NCBI RefSeq assembly: GCF_007556815.1
Contig: NZ_CP041745.1
Coordinates: 3,449,001 to 3,513,000, forward strand
DNA length: 64,000 nt
Direction: 5' to 3'
From: Paraburkholderia megapolitana
GTDB lineage: Bacteria; Pseudomonadota; Gammaproteobacteria; Burkholderiales; Burkholderiaceae
Shown here: positions 46,082 through 55,291 of the stretch, one piece after another
Numbering within the stretch: the first letter of the stretch is position 1
Layout: the number at the start of each line of letters is the position of its first letter
Translations under genes and position numbers: made by a program
The notes under the pieces: model-generated
What the model was told of the DNA's origin: nothing
The model's database searches: none
Seen by the model: only the letters and a program-made list of their open reading frames with translations

Positions 46082-46897
46082 CTAGTAAGTGGATTGGCGG
46101 AATTCGAGAATTCCGCTTTCCCTTCTGTGGAGCTGCAGACCCTTGCGCGGCATCAAATCCATGGTGGGTGGGTCGATGCCGTCATCGATAAGCAACGCAT
46201 CGATGTCCGCGAGGTTTGCGAATACCTCGCCGTCGCGCTCGTTTAGCTGCGGCTGGTACGCAACGACGATGGTTCGCGTGGCCGCCTGCCGTGCAGCCTG
46301 AAACACGCGTGCCAGTGCCGGATCGGCGCACAGCAGGTTGCCTTCGCGGTCGAGCCCCGAGGCTTCGAGAAAGCAGAGGTCGATCGAGCGCCGCGCCACC
46401 GATGCTTCCGCATCGGGGCCAGTCATCGTCGAGCTGCCCTGTTCGAGCTGGCCGCCCGTGAGCTGTAGTTCACAGTGCAGAAAACGCTGTGCCGTTTGCG
46501 CCATCCCAATGTCCTGCACGAGCAGGGCAAGGTTCGAACGGTCGGACAGGAACGGCAGGATTCGGTGGACGACTTCGCCGGCGCCCATCATCAGCGACTC
46601 GTGATCGTCGACCGCCTCTGCGGCGAAACGCGCAATCGTCGTTTCCGATGCCTTGCGGGTCGCGCTATCCGCAATCGGCGCGAGAACGTTGTCCCCGGGT
46701 CGCTGCGAGAGATAGCGGGCCTTGCCGAACGACCGGACAAGGTAACGCTGCTGCTCCAGATAGGTCAGGTCCGTCCGAATGGTGACGCTCGACACGTCGA
46801 ATACCTGACTGAGCTCCTCGACCGATACCTCGCCGCGCTTGCGGACCAGTTCGACGATTTGCAGCCGTCGCCTCAGTGAACTCTTGCTGACTAGCAT
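46082..46897 (-). CDS. DeoR/GlpR-family transcriptional regulator
   Basis: 271 residues. The DeoR helix-turn-helix is RRLQIVELVRKRGEVSVEELSQVFDVSSVTIRTDLTYLEQQ. The effector domain contains ALLVQDIGMAQTAQ and the sugar-phosphate-sensing DFVFMGxxG-like region DLCFLEASGLDREGN. It is the first gene of the sugar operon and probably a repressor released by a sugar phosphate made by the kinase. Two TTTCGAAA sites lie 31-55 bp upstream. Confidence 0.92.
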   Translation of the reverse strand: MLVSKSSLRRRLQIVELVRKRGEVSVEELSQVFDVSSVTIRTDLTYLEQQRYLVRSFGKARYLSQRPGDNVLAPIADSATRKASETTIARFAAEAVDDHESLMMGAGEVVHRILPFLSDRSNLALLVQDIGMAQTAQRFLHCELQLTGGQLEQGSSTMTGPDAEASVARRSIDLCFLEASGLDREGNLLCADPALARVFQAARQAATRTIVVAYQPQLNERDGEVFANLADIDALLIDDGIDPPTMDLMPRKGLQLHRRESGILEFRQSTY

Positions 46898-46927
46898 GTC
46901 TCCGGATCTCGAAAGTAGATGCTTTTG

Positions 46928-46952
46928 TTTCGAAAGAGTTTAGTTTCGAAAC
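46928..46952. promoter_or_regulatory. Two TTTCGAAA sites, candidate DeoR operators
   Basis: TTTCGAAA occurs at 46928-46935 and again inside the palindrome GTTTCGAAAC (46943-46952), with a third half-site CGAAAG just after. DeoR-family regulators commonly bind TTTCGA-type repeats. The sites lie 31-55 bp upstream of the deoR ATG. Confidence 0.65.
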
Positions 46953-47064
46953 GAAAGAAGCGCAAAGCGATTTTTAGGCTTTTTGGATAGGGTTTTCCCT
47001 TGTTATCTTGCATTTTTAACTCTGCCGTATAGAGTACTCTGAACTTAACCCTCCTCTTACTGCC

Positions 47065-47616
47065 ATGTCACTCTCCTCCGAGCAAGCGGCTACGGCCTTA
47101 CGTGAAGTTGAATCAGTTAGTCAGCGCAGCGGCCAGCTCTATCGATATCGACGGATGGCGCCGATGTTCATGCTGTGGGGGGTGATCTGGCTGATCGGCT
47201 TTGGTTTGACTGACATTGCGCCTGCGTATGCCAACTTCATCTGGATAGCGCTGAACGTCGTAGGCGTGCTTGGATGCATCTATCTCGGCCAGCGAGGTAG
47301 GCACGAAGATCGGTCCGCAACGAGCTGGCGCTGGCTGGCCTCGATACTCAGCATTTTTGCGTTCTACATCCTGGCGCTCGTTATTTTTCAGCCGGCCACA
47401 GGCATGCAGTCGGCGGCGTTCATCGCGCTGATCGTCGCGCTGTTTTATGTACTGGCCGGTCTTTGGCTTGGCGCGCGATTCGCCATTGCCGGTACGTTGC
47501 TGGCGGCGCTGACGCTAGTCGGCTATTTCGTGCTGCCCGCGCATTTTGCTCTGTGGATGGCCGTGGCCGGTGGCGGTGCGTTGATGCTCGCTGGCTTGTG
47601 GCTGCGGAGAGCGTAA
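47065..47616 (+). CDS. Uncharacterised multi-spanning membrane protein
   Basis: 183 residues. A soluble N-terminus of about 30 residues (MSLSSEQAATALREVESVSQRSGQLYRYRRMAP) is followed by six hydrophobic segments (FMLWGVIWLIGFGL, IWIALNVVGVLGCIYL, ILSIFAFYILALVIF, AAFIALIVALFYVLAGLWLG, LLAALTLVGYFVLPA and GGGALMLAGLWL). The stop TAA is immediately followed by the ATG of the winged-helix gene, so the pair is coupled. I do not recognise the family. Confidence 0.8.
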   Translation: MSLSSEQAATALREVESVSQRSGQLYRYRRMAPMFMLWGVIWLIGFGLTDIAPAYANFIWIALNVVGVLGCIYLGQRGRHEDRSATSWRWLASILSIFAFYILALVIFQPATGMQSAAFIALIVALFYVLAGLWLGARFAIAGTLLAALTLVGYFVLPAHFALWMAVAGGGALMLAGLWLRRA

Positions 47617-47913
47617 ATGGATCAGCTGGACGACATCATTCACCAGCCGGTGCGGCTCAAGATCATGGCCGCGCTCAACGCACTGCCCAGTCGCGAGTCA
47701 ATCGATTTTGTTCGACTGCGTGCCATCGTCGAAGCAACCGAAGGCAATCTCGGCGCTCATCTCGCGACGTTGGAGAAATCCGGTTACATCGAGATGGAGA
47801 AGGGTTTCGTTGGCAAGAAGCCGCGAACCAGTATCGCGATGACGCCGTCGGGACGCCTCGCGTTTGAGCGCTATGTCAGTCATTTGCGTGGGATTCTTGA
47901 CGGTGCGGCGTGA
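47617..47913 (+). CDS. Small winged-helix transcriptional regulator
   Basis: 98 residues. MDQLDDIIHQPVRLKIMAALNAL is the start of a MarR/ArsR-like winged helix, EGNLGAHLATLEKSGYIEMEKGF contains the recognition helix and wing, and KKPRTSIAMTPSGRLAFERY follows. The size and pattern match the HTH_27 (PF13601) group, which often sits beside a membrane protein it regulates. It probably controls this small operon. Confidence 0.85.
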   Translation: MDQLDDIIHQPVRLKIMAALNALPSRESIDFVRLRAIVEATEGNLGAHLATLEKSGYIEMEKGFVGKKPRTSIAMTPSGRLAFERYVSHLRGILDGAA

Positions 47914-47988
47914 GGTACCTTTGTTTGCAGCGGATCGTTGTAGTCGTGCAGCGATGCTGTTTCTACGAAACCTGATCGAGGAAGTGCC

Positions 47989-48579
47989 TTGGAATACTCA
48001 ATGTATAGCCCGAAAGCAGGCGCGGCAGTCGGACAGATGTTCTTCGCGGGATTCGGCACACTGTGGATGATCGACTGGTGTCTGCAGCGACACGGCGCAG
48101 ATCTGCCGACACTGACTCTGATTGCGCTCGCCGGCAGCACGATTTTCTTGTGGGCGTGGTGCGAGTTCCGGCAAGGCAAAACCGAAGCCGAAGTGCGCGT
48201 GGAGTCGTCGCGCTACCGTGCATCGCAGCGCGCGTTCCGATGGGTGAACGCGACGCAATGGCTAGCGGTACTGGTTGCAAACATCGCTTTGAATGCTACG
48301 GGTCACGCAGAGTGGGTCATGCCCACGGTCATTCTGATTGTCGGCGTCCATTTCATACCACTCGCCCGGGTCTTTCACGCACGGCGGCACTACGCAACCG
48401 GAGCCGCGCTGATCGTCGTTGCGTTGGGATACCCATGGATTGCAAATAGTGGATCGAGTTACCCGACCGGCGCATTCGCAACAGGCAGCATCCTCTGGAT
48501 CAGTGCCCTATACGGGTTCTTGCGAAATCGTTCCGGCGGGATCACCGCGCGATTAGTCGAGCGCAATCGGCTCACGTGA
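47989..48579 (+). CDS. Uncharacterised membrane protein
   Basis: 196 residues with about six membrane segments (MFFAGFGTLWMIDWCL, LTLIALAGSTIFLWAW, WLAVLVANIALNATGH, VILIVGVHFIPLARVF, GAALIVVALGYPW and GSILWISALYGFL). The start is either TTG at 47989, which has GAGGAAG 5 bases upstream, or ATG at 48001, which has no good ribosome-binding site. The family is not recognised. It follows the winged-helix gene by 75 bp. Confidence 0.75.
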   Translation: MEYSMYSPKAGAAVGQMFFAGFGTLWMIDWCLQRHGADLPTLTLIALAGSTIFLWAWCEFRQGKTEAEVRVESSRYRASQRAFRWVNATQWLAVLVANIALNATGHAEWVMPTVILIVGVHFIPLARVFHARRHYATGAALIVVALGYPWIANSGSSYPTGAFATGSILWISALYGFLRNRSGGITARLVERNRLT

Positions 48580-48592
48580 TGAGAAGCCAGGC

Positions 48593-48620
48593 CCGCTCGC
48601 GATAACTCAACGAGCGGTTT
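48593..48620. terminator. 7-bp hairpin between convergent genes
   Basis: CCGCTCG (48593-48599) pairs with CGAGCGG (48611-48617) and is followed by TTT. It separates the membrane-protein gene from the 3' end of metE1. Confidence 0.4.
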
Positions 48621-48639
48621 AAAGCGTCTCGCAAAACCG

Positions 48640-50937
48640 TCACACCAGCTCAACCGCACTACTACGTTCGGCTTCAATCTTCTGCCTCAACGCCTTCGCA
48701 GCCAGAATCATGTTGCTCAACGCCGCTTCTGTCTCCGGCCAGGCACGCGTCTTCAACCCGCAATCAGGATTGACCCACAGGCGTTCCGCAGGAATCACTT
48801 CGCAGGCTCGTTCGAGCAGGCGTTGCATCGTCTCGACACTCGGCACGCGCGGCGAGTGAGTGTCATACACCCCCGGGCCAATGCCATTAGGGTACGAAAA
48901 CGCACCGAAGCCATCGAGCAATTCCATCGAAGATCGCGACGTCTCGATCGTAATAACGTCTGCATCGAGCGCGGCGATCGATGGAAGAATGTCGTTGAAC
49001 TCCGAATAACACATGTGCGTATGGATCTGCGTCGCATCCGACACGCCGCTGGAAGAGATACGGAACGCCCGTGCCGCCCAATCCAGATACACCGCCCAAT
49101 CGCTCTTGCGTAGCGGCAAGCCTTCGCGAAACGCCGGCTCATCGATCTGGATGATGCGAATGCCGGCCTTCTCGAGATCGTTCACCTCGTCGCGCATCAC
49201 CAGCGCCAGTTGCAAGGCCGTCGTCGAACGCGGTTGATCGTCGCGCACAAACGACCATTCGAGCATCGTCACCGGCCCGGTGAGCACACCTTTTATCAGT
49301 CGGTCCGTCAAAGACTGCGCATAACACGCGGCATCCACGATCATCGGCTCCGGGCGATAAATGTCGCCGTAAATGATCGGTGGCTTGACGCACTGCGCGC
49401 CGTAGTTCTGCACCCAGCCATTCTCAGTGAGCGCATATCCCCAGAGTTTTTCTGCAAAAAACTCAACCAGATCGTTGCGCTCGACCTCGCCGTGCACAAG
49501 CACATCGAGCCCGAGTTCCTCCTGCTTGCGCAACACGCTGGCGGTTTCCGCGCGCATGCGCTCGAGGTAATCGAGTGCGCGCAGTTCGCCGCGCTTGTAA
49601 GCGGCACGCGCCTGCCGGATCGCGGGTGTCTGCGGAAACGAGCCGATCGTAGTGGTTGGCAGAAGCGGCAGCTTCAGCGAATGCCGTTGCACGCGACTAC
49701 GATCTTTAAACGGACTCTTACGACTCGCCATCGCATCGGTAACCGCTGCAACCTTTCTTTGCACCAACACGTTCTGGACCGCGCGCGAACTGCGTCGCGC
49801 GTCGAGTGCATTCGCAGCGGCCGCGAGCGCCGGCGCGGCAGCAGCCGGATCGCGTAACGCAAGCGCAATCGTGCCGATTTCATCGAGCTTCTCGGTAGCA
49901 AAGGCGAGCCACGACTTCAGATCCGCATCGAGGCGTTTTTCCGCAGCAAGCGAGATCGGTACGTGCAGTAGCGAGCACGACGGTGCAATCCAGAGCCGGT
50001 CGCCACGTTCCGCATGAAACTGCTGCAGCGATCCAACAATCTTGCCGAGATCGGCACGCCAGATATTTCGCCCGTCGATAACACCCGCCGACAACACCCT
50101 GTCCACCGGCAACGCCCGGTGCCACACATCGAGTTGCTGCGGCGCCCTGACCAGATCGATATGCACGCCGTGCACCGGCAGCTTCGCGACGAGCGGCGCG
50201 TGATCGGCAGCGGTGTCGAAATACGTCGCGAGCAATATCTTGACGTCCGATGCGCCGAGCACCTCGTACACCGCAGCAAACGCTTCGAGCCACTCGCCTT
50301 CGAGGTCGAGGCACAACGCCGGCTCGTCGAGCTGAACCCACTCGATACCGCGCTGCTGCAACGTCTCGAGAATACGCATATAGCGGATCACGAGCCGCGG
50401 CAGCAGCGACAACCGGTCAAAGCCAGCCACGTGACTCTTCGACAACCACAGATACGTAATCGGCCCAATCAACACGGGCTTGACCGTGTGATTCAGCGCA
50501 AGCGCTTCATCGACTTCATCGAAGAACCACTCGACACCGCCATTGAACGTCGTCTCCGGTCCCAGTTCCGGCACGAGGTAGTGGTAATTGGTATCGAACC
50601 ACTTGGTCATTTCCAGCGCCGGCTGCGCCTTGTTGCCGCGCGCCAGTTCGTAATACTGGGCCAGCGACAGCGCCGCCGGCTCGAACTCGAAACGTTCGGG
50701 CAACGCGCCCAGCAGCGCAGTCAGATTGAGCATCTGGTCGTAGTAAGCGAAGTCGCCGACCGTCACGAAGTCCAGTTTCGCCGCCCGCTGCTGTTCCCAA
50801 TGGCGCGCGCGCAATTCCTTCGCAACGCCGCGCAAATAGGCATCGTCGGACTCGCCGCGCCAGAACGACTCCTGGGCAAACTTGAGTTCGCGATGTGCGC
50901 CGATGCGCGGAAAACCATGTATGTGGGTGCGAGCCAT
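48640..50937 (-). CDS. metE: Cobalamin-independent methionine synthase, copy 1
   Basis: A 765-residue MetE that transfers a methyl group from 5-methyltetrahydropteroyltriglutamate to homocysteine. Both barrels are present: [19 protein letters not shown] at the start and the C-terminal catalytic barrel with [15 protein letters not shown]. The zinc ligands H641 and C643 are in [10 protein letters not shown], and the last Cys is in NPDCGLKTR. The length is normal. It differs clearly from the second copy at 51965. The start is at 50937, facing cobF across a divergent promoter with MetR-like palindromes. Confidence 0.96.
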   Translation of the reverse strand: MARTHIHGFPRIGAHRELKFAQESFWRGESDDAYLRGVAKELRARHWEQQRAAKLDFVTVGDFAYYDQMLNLTALLGALPERFEFEPAALSLAQYYELARGNKAQPALEMTKWFDTNYHYLVPELGPETTFNGGVEWFFDEVDEALALNHTVKPVLIGPITYLWLSKSHVAGFDRLSLLPRLVIRYMRILETLQQRGIEWVQLDEPALCLDLEGEWLEAFAAVYEVLGASDVKILLATYFDTAADHAPLVAKLPVHGVHIDLVRAPQQLDVWHRALPVDRVLSAGVIDGRNIWRADLGKIVGSLQQFHAERGDRLWIAPSCSLLHVPISLAAEKRLDADLKSWLAFATEKLDEIGTIALALRDPAAAAPALAAAANALDARRSSRAVQNVLVQRKVAAVTDAMASRKSPFKDRSRVQRHSLKLPLLPTTTIGSFPQTPAIRQARAAYKRGELRALDYLERMRAETASVLRKQEELGLDVLVHGEVERNDLVEFFAEKLWGYALTENGWVQNYGAQCVKPPIIYGDIYRPEPMIVDAACYAQSLTDRLIKGVLTGPVTMLEWSFVRDDQPRSTTALQLALVMRDEVNDLEKAGIRIIQIDEPAFREGLPLRKSDWAVYLDWAARAFRISSSGVSDATQIHTHMCYSEFNDILPSIAALDADVITIETSRSSMELLDGFGAFSYPNGIGPGVYDTHSPRVPSVETMQRLLERACEVIPAERLWVNPDCGLKTRAWPETEAALSNMILAAKALRQKIEAERSSAVELV

Positions 50938-51011
50938 AGCGGATCCTTGACTGAATGGCTCACAGTCTGGAAGTCACGCTATGATTCATCAAGCGACATG
51001 TTTTCATTGTT

Positions 51012-51030
51012 ATATGAGCCATGTTCATAT
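51012..51030. promoter_or_regulatory. MetR-like palindrome upstream of metE1 and cobF
   Basis: ATATGA (51012-51017) and TCATAT (51025-51030) are perfect inverted arms. The core TGAGCCATGTTCA differs at one base from the MetR consensus TGAA-N5-TTCA. Confidence 0.55.
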
Positions 51031-51048
51031 CACTGCTTTTCACCATCG

Positions 51049-51059
51049 ATTCATTGAAT
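51049..51059. promoter_or_regulatory. Palindrome ATTCA-T-TGAAT near the cobF start
   Basis: ATTCATTGAAT is a perfect 5-bp inverted repeat about 30 bp before the cobF ATG. Its half-sites are those of MetR (TGAA/TTCA) but in the reverse arrangement, so its role is uncertain. Confidence 0.35.
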
Positions 51060-51090
51060 GCACGCGTCGCTGCATTCACCAGGAACTGGC

Positions 51091-51867
51091 ATGACGAAAA
51101 GAATTCTGATCATCGGCATCGGCGCGGGAAACCCCGACTACATGACTGTTCAGGCGATCAACGCGCTCAATCAGGTCGACGTGTTCTTCGTGATGGACAA
51201 AGGTGTTGCGAAGGAAAAACTCGTTGCGTTGCGTAAGGACATCATCGAGCGGTTTGTGAATAACGACCGCTATCGTGTTGTCGAGGCGACGAGCCCCGAA
51301 CGTCGACGCGACGAGGGCGATCGCGACTACAGGGTCGCTGTCGACGAACTAAACCGCGACAAACAGCATGTATTTGAACGCCTGATCTCGGACGAATTGG
51401 CCGACGGAGAATGCGGAGCGTTTCTGGTCTGGGGCGATCCGTCGTTATACGACAGCACGATACGCATCGTCGAAGCGATCGGGAAAGCCGGCAACCATAC
51501 GTTCGACTACGAGGTCATTCCAGGCATCAGCAGCGTCCAGGCGCTCGCTGCGCGGCACAGGGTCCCGCTCAATCAGATCGGCCGCTCTATCGAGATCACC
51601 AACGGCCGTGGCATCGCCGAAGGCTTCCCGAATAACGTGGACAGCGTCGTCGTCATGCTCGACTCGCAGGATACCTACCGCAAGCTTGTCGATCAGAATC
51701 TGGATATCTACTGGGGTGCCTATGTTGGAACGCCCGATGAGATCCTGATCTCGGGAAAGCTGCACGACGTCGCGGAGGAGATCGTGCGTGTCCGTGCAGA
51801 AGCCCGCAATAAGCATGGGTGGATCATGGACACCTATCTGCTGCGCAAGCCCGGCGATGAAACCTGA
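51091..51867 (+). CDS. cobF: Precorrin-6A synthase (deacetylating)
   Basis: A 258-residue tetrapyrrole methylase. MTKRILIIGIGAGNPDYMTVQAINAL is the G-x-G-x-G-x-P start of CobF, VWGDPSLYDSTIRIVE is the SAM-binding region, and DYEVIPGISSVQALAARH is the third conserved block. It methylates precorrin-5 at C1 with loss of acetate, a step of the aerobic cobalamin pathway. The start at 51091 has AGGAA upstream, while the longer frame from 51058 lacks that. No other cob gene is in the window. It lies between two metE genes. Confidence 0.93.
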   Translation: MTKRILIIGIGAGNPDYMTVQAINALNQVDVFFVMDKGVAKEKLVALRKDIIERFVNNDRYRVVEATSPERRRDEGDRDYRVAVDELNRDKQHVFERLISDELADGECGAFLVWGDPSLYDSTIRIVEAIGKAGNHTFDYEVIPGISSVQALAARHRVPLNQIGRSIEITNGRGIAEGFPNNVDSVVVMLDSQDTYRKLVDQNLDIYWGAYVGTPDEILISGKLHDVAEEIVRVRAEARNKHGWIMDTYLLRKPGDET

Positions 51868-51896
51868 CGGCGCAACACGCACAGCAACATAAGCCA

Positions 51897-51918
51897 ACGG
51901 CCACCCTCGGGTGGCCGT
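51897..51918. terminator. 10-bp hairpin between cobF and metE2
   Basis: ACGGCCACCC (51897-51906) pairs with GGGTGGCCGT (51909-51918) at the junction of the convergent cobF and metE2. The flanking T-run is absent. Confidence 0.55.
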
Positions 51919-51964
51919 CGTACATGTCGCTTACGGTTTCACTCGCCGCCGCGCATGCTCGCGA

Positions 51965-54244
51965 TCAGACACCCGCACGCAAGGTTTTAGCCGCTGCGAC
52001 CATGTTCGTCAGTGCCGGAATCACCTCTTCCCACGCCCGCGTCTTCAACCCGCAGTCCGGATTCACCCACAACCGCCCGGCCGGAATCCGCTCGGCCGCC
52101 TTGCGCATCAATTGCACAATGTGCTCCTGGCTAGGGATGTTCGGCGAGTGGATGTCGTACACGCCCGGGCCGATCTCGTTCGGATAGTTGAAATTGTCGA
52201 ACGCGTCGAGCAACTCCATATCCGAGCGCGATGTCTCGATCGTGATGACGTCCGCGTCCATATCGGCGATCGACGCAATGATGTCGTTGAACTCCGAATA
52301 GCACATATGCGTGTGAATCTGCGTTTCGTCCTGCACGCCATTGGCGGTGATGCGGAACGACTCGACGGCCCATTGCAGGTATTCGTTCCATTGCGACTTG
52401 CGCAGCGGCAATCCTTCGCGCAGTGCGGCTTCATCGATCTGGATCACGCGCACGCCGGCCTTTTCCAGATCCAGCACTTCCTCGCGGATCGCCAGCGCCA
52501 GCTGGTAGCACGACACCGAGCGCGGCTGGTCGTCGCGCACGAACGACCAGTTCAGGATCGTAACGGGACCGGTCAGCATGCCCTTCATCGGCCTGGCCGT
52601 TTGCGCCTGCGCATACTTGATCCACTCGACCGTCATCGCCTTCGGACGGCTGATGTCGCCGAACAAAATGGGCGGCTTCACGCAACGCGAACCGTACGAC
52701 TGCACCCAGCCGAACTGGCTGAACGTATAACCGTCGAGTTGTTCGCCGAAGTATTCGACCATGTCGTTGCGTTCCGCTTCGCCATGCACGAGCACGTCAA
52801 GGCCCAGCGCTTCCTGTTCCCGCACACTGCGCACGATCTCCTTCTGCATCACCGTCTTGTAGCCGGCTTCGTCCAGCTCGCCGCTCTTGAACTGGCTACG
52901 TGCCTGGCGAATCTCGGCGGTCTGCGGGAACGAACCGATCGTCGTGGTTGGGAAAGTCGGCAGGTTCAGCAACGCAGACTGCTTCGTCGCCCGCTGCGGA
53001 TAGGCGCTGTGACGCCGGCCCAGTGCGGCATCGATCTTCGCGATCGCGGCCTTGACCGCAGGGTTGTTCACGCGCGGTGAAGCACGACGGCTCTGGGTCG
53101 CAGTCTGATTCTGCGCAAGCTCGGCCTGCACGGATGCACGCCCTTCGTTGAGCGCTCTCGCAAGCACCTTCAGCTCATCGAGCTTTTGCAGCGCAAAGGC
53201 GAGCCAGGATTTGATTTCGTGATCGAGCTTCTGTTCGCTATCGAGGTCGACCGGCACGTGCAGCAGCGAGCACGACGGTGCGATCCACAAACGAGCCTGC
53301 AACACCTGATGAATCGGCGTCAACCATTCGAGCACTGCATTGAGATCCGTCTTCCAGATGTTGCGACCGTTGATCACACCGAGCGACAACACCTTGTCAG
53401 CCGGCAATTGCGCAACCACCTGCTCGACTTCGGCGCGCGCGTTGATCGCATCGATATGCAGGCCGTGCACGGGCAGTTTGCACGCCAGCGCGAGATTGCT
53501 TTGCAACTGACCGAAGTAGGTGGCCAGCAACAGCTTGACCCGGGTGTTCTTAAGCGCATCGTAAGCGGTGACGAACGCTTGCTGCCAGACCGCATCGAGT
53601 TCCGTCACCAACGCCGGCTCGTCGATCTGCACCCACTCCACACCCTGCGCAACCAGTTGTTCCAGCAACGCCGCGTACACCGGCAACAGGCGCGGCAACA
53701 GCGCGAGTTTGTCCGAATCGTCTTTCGCCTTTCCAAGCCACAGATACGTCACCGGTCCGATGATGACCGGCTTCGCCTTCACACCCAGCGCACGCGCTTG
53801 CGCGAGCTGCTCGAGCAGGCGCGATGCATCGAGAGAAAACTCAGTCGCTGCGCTGAACTCCGGCACGATGTAGTGATAGTTCGTATCGAACCACTTGGTC
53901 ATCTCGCCGGCCTGAACGCCGCAGTTGCACGACGCATCGTGCGCCGATCGACCGCGGGCGACGCGAAAGTAATTGTCGAGCTGGTCGCCGTCGAAGCCGC
54001 GCACCCGCTCCGGAATATTGCCGAGCGTAAAGCTCGTATCGAGCACCTGGTCGTAGAACGAGAAGTCGCCGACCGGCACCTGATCGAGGCCCGCCTGATT
54101 TTCCCAGTGCCGTTGACGCAGTTGCGCGCCAAGACCGGTCAATTCTTCAAGCGATGATTTGCCCTTCCAGTAACTCTCCTGCGCGAATTTCAGTTCGCGC
54201 TTTGCACCGATGCGAGGGAAGCCGAGATTGTGCGTCGTAACCAT
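51965..54244 (-). CDS. metE: Cobalamin-independent methionine synthase, copy 2
   Basis: A 759-residue second Met[22 protein letters not shown] opens the protein. H646 and C648 in [10 protein letters not shown] and the Cys in NPDCGLKTR form the zinc site. It differs from copy 1 throughout and carries an insert near residue 105 with two Cys ([19 protein letters not shown]) where copy 1 is short. It is therefore not a recent tandem duplicate. It is divergent from metR, the usual position of a MetR-regulated metE. Confidence 0.96.
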   Translation of the reverse strand: MVTTHNLGFPRIGAKRELKFAQESYWKGKSSLEELTGLGAQLRQRHWENQAGLDQVPVGDFSFYDQVLDTSFTLGNIPERVRGFDGDQLDNYFRVARGRSAHDASCNCGVQAGEMTKWFDTNYHYIVPEFSAATEFSLDASRLLEQLAQARALGVKAKPVIIGPVTYLWLGKAKDDSDKLALLPRLLPVYAALLEQLVAQGVEWVQIDEPALVTELDAVWQQAFVTAYDALKNTRVKLLLATYFGQLQSNLALACKLPVHGLHIDAINARAEVEQVVAQLPADKVLSLGVINGRNIWKTDLNAVLEWLTPIHQVLQARLWIAPSCSLLHVPVDLDSEQKLDHEIKSWLAFALQKLDELKVLARALNEGRASVQAELAQNQTATQSRRASPRVNNPAVKAAIAKIDAALGRRHSAYPQRATKQSALLNLPTFPTTTIGSFPQTAEIRQARSQFKSGELDEAGYKTVMQKEIVRSVREQEALGLDVLVHGEAERNDMVEYFGEQLDGYTFSQFGWVQSYGSRCVKPPILFGDISRPKAMTVEWIKYAQAQTARPMKGMLTGPVTILNWSFVRDDQPRSVSCYQLALAIREEVLDLEKAGVRVIQIDEAALREGLPLRKSQWNEYLQWAVESFRITANGVQDETQIHTHMCYSEFNDIIASIADMDADVITIETSRSDMELLDAFDNFNYPNEIGPGVYDIHSPNIPSQEHIVQLMRKAAERIPAGRLWVNPDCGLKTRAWEEVIPALTNMVAAAKTLRAGV

Positions 54245-54295
54245 GATGATGAGCCGCTCCAGAAGTGAACCGCTCGATCATAGGGTGAATGATCC

Positions 54296-54320
54296 ATGAA
54301 ATATAATGGTGTTATTTCAT
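54296..54320. promoter_or_regulatory. MetR-like inverted repeat between metE2 and metR
   Basis: ATGAAATA (54296-54303) and TATTTCAT (54313-54320) are perfect 8-bp arms with 9 nt between. They lie 31 bp before the metR ATG and 52 bp from the metE2 ATG, a typical LysR-type activator position. Confidence 0.6.
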
Positions 54321-54350
54321 CGATCGATTAGATTTGTTCATGGAGCAACG

Positions 54351-55259
54351 ATGCTTGAACGAACCCATCTGGCCATCATCCGGGAAGTGGACCGCCAAGG
54401 CTCCCTGACTGCAGCGGCCAATGTGCTGTGCCTCACGCAATCGGCGCTCAGTCACACGGTCAAGAAGATGGAGCAGCAGCTCGGTACGGCTGTGTGGGAT
54501 CGCGAGGGGCGCAATCTGCGCCTCACGCAGGCCGGTCAATACCTGCTCGCGCTGGCCAACCGCGTGTTGCCGCAGATGGAACACGCGGAAGAGCGGATGA
54601 AGCAATACGCGCAGGGACAGCGCGGTACTTTGCGCATCGGTATGGAGTGCCACCCCTGCTACCAATGGTTGCTCAAGGTCGTCTCGCCGTATCTGGCGCG
54701 CTGGCCCGACGTCGATGTCGACGTCAAACAGAAATTCCAGTTCGGCGGGATTGGCGCGCTGTTCGGCTACGACATCGACATTCTGGTCACGCCGGACCCG
54801 CTAAGAAGACCTGGGCTGCTATTCGAACCGGTCTTCGATTACGAGCAGGTGCTCGTGGTGGGATGCAAGCATCCGCTCGCACATTTACCCTTCATTCCAC
54901 CCGAAGCGCTAGCCGACGAAGTGCTGATTATGTATCCGGTCGAAATCGATCGGCTCGATATCTACAACCAGTTTCTGATGCCCGCAAACATCTCGCCGAA
55001 GCGGCACAAGGTCATCGAAACGACCGACATCATGTTGCAGATGGTCGCGAGCGGCCGCGGTGTCGCTGCGTTACCGCGCTGGCTCGTGGAAGAGTACGCG
55101 AGCAAGGTCGCGATCAAGCCGGTTCGGCTCGGCAAGAAAGGCATCGCCAAGCAGATCTTTCTCGGTGTACGCGAGACCGATATATCGATCGATTATCTTC
55201 AGGCGTTCGTTGCGCTCGCGCGTGAGTCCGACTGGAATGCTGCGGCGAGTACGGTTTGA
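54351..55259 (+). CDS. metR: LysR-family methionine regulator MetR
   Basis: 302 residues. The start MLERTHLAIIREVDRQGSLTAAANVLCLTQSALSHTVKKMEQ has the LysR helix-turn-helix. The effector domain carries GMECHPCYQWLLKVVSPYLARWPDVDVDV, characteristic of MetR, which senses homocysteine. The frame extends to 54306, but MLERTHL is the conserved start. It activates metE and other methionine genes. Both metE copies and perhaps cobF are candidate targets. Confidence 0.93.
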   Translation: MLERTHLAIIREVDRQGSLTAAANVLCLTQSALSHTVKKMEQQLGTAVWDREGRNLRLTQAGQYLLALANRVLPQMEHAEERMKQYAQGQRGTLRIGMECHPCYQWLLKVVSPYLARWPDVDVDVKQKFQFGGIGALFGYDIDILVTPDPLRRPGLLFEPVFDYEQVLVVGCKHPLAHLPFIPPEALADEVLIMYPVEIDRLDIYNQFLMPANISPKRHKVIETTDIMLQMVASGRGVAALPRWLVEEYASKVAIKPVRLGKKGIAKQIFLGVRETDISIDYLQAFVALARESDWNAAASTV

Positions 55260-55291
55260 ACCACACTCGCCGCCTGCGCTCCGCTTTATCG

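Noticed and set aside
50938..51090. Cobalamin or SAM riboswitch before metE1 or cobF
   Set aside because: The gap is only about 150 bp and shows protein-binding palindromes but no B12-box or SAM-aptamer sequence.
50014..54157. Long plus-strand frames opposite the two metE genes (50014-51057, 51911-53080, 53186-54157)
   Set aside because: Arg/His/Asp-rich shadows lying over conserved MetE sequence on the other strand.
48640..54244. Recent tandem duplication of metE
   Set aside because: The two proteins differ all along their length, including an insert in one, and the genes are separated by cobF.
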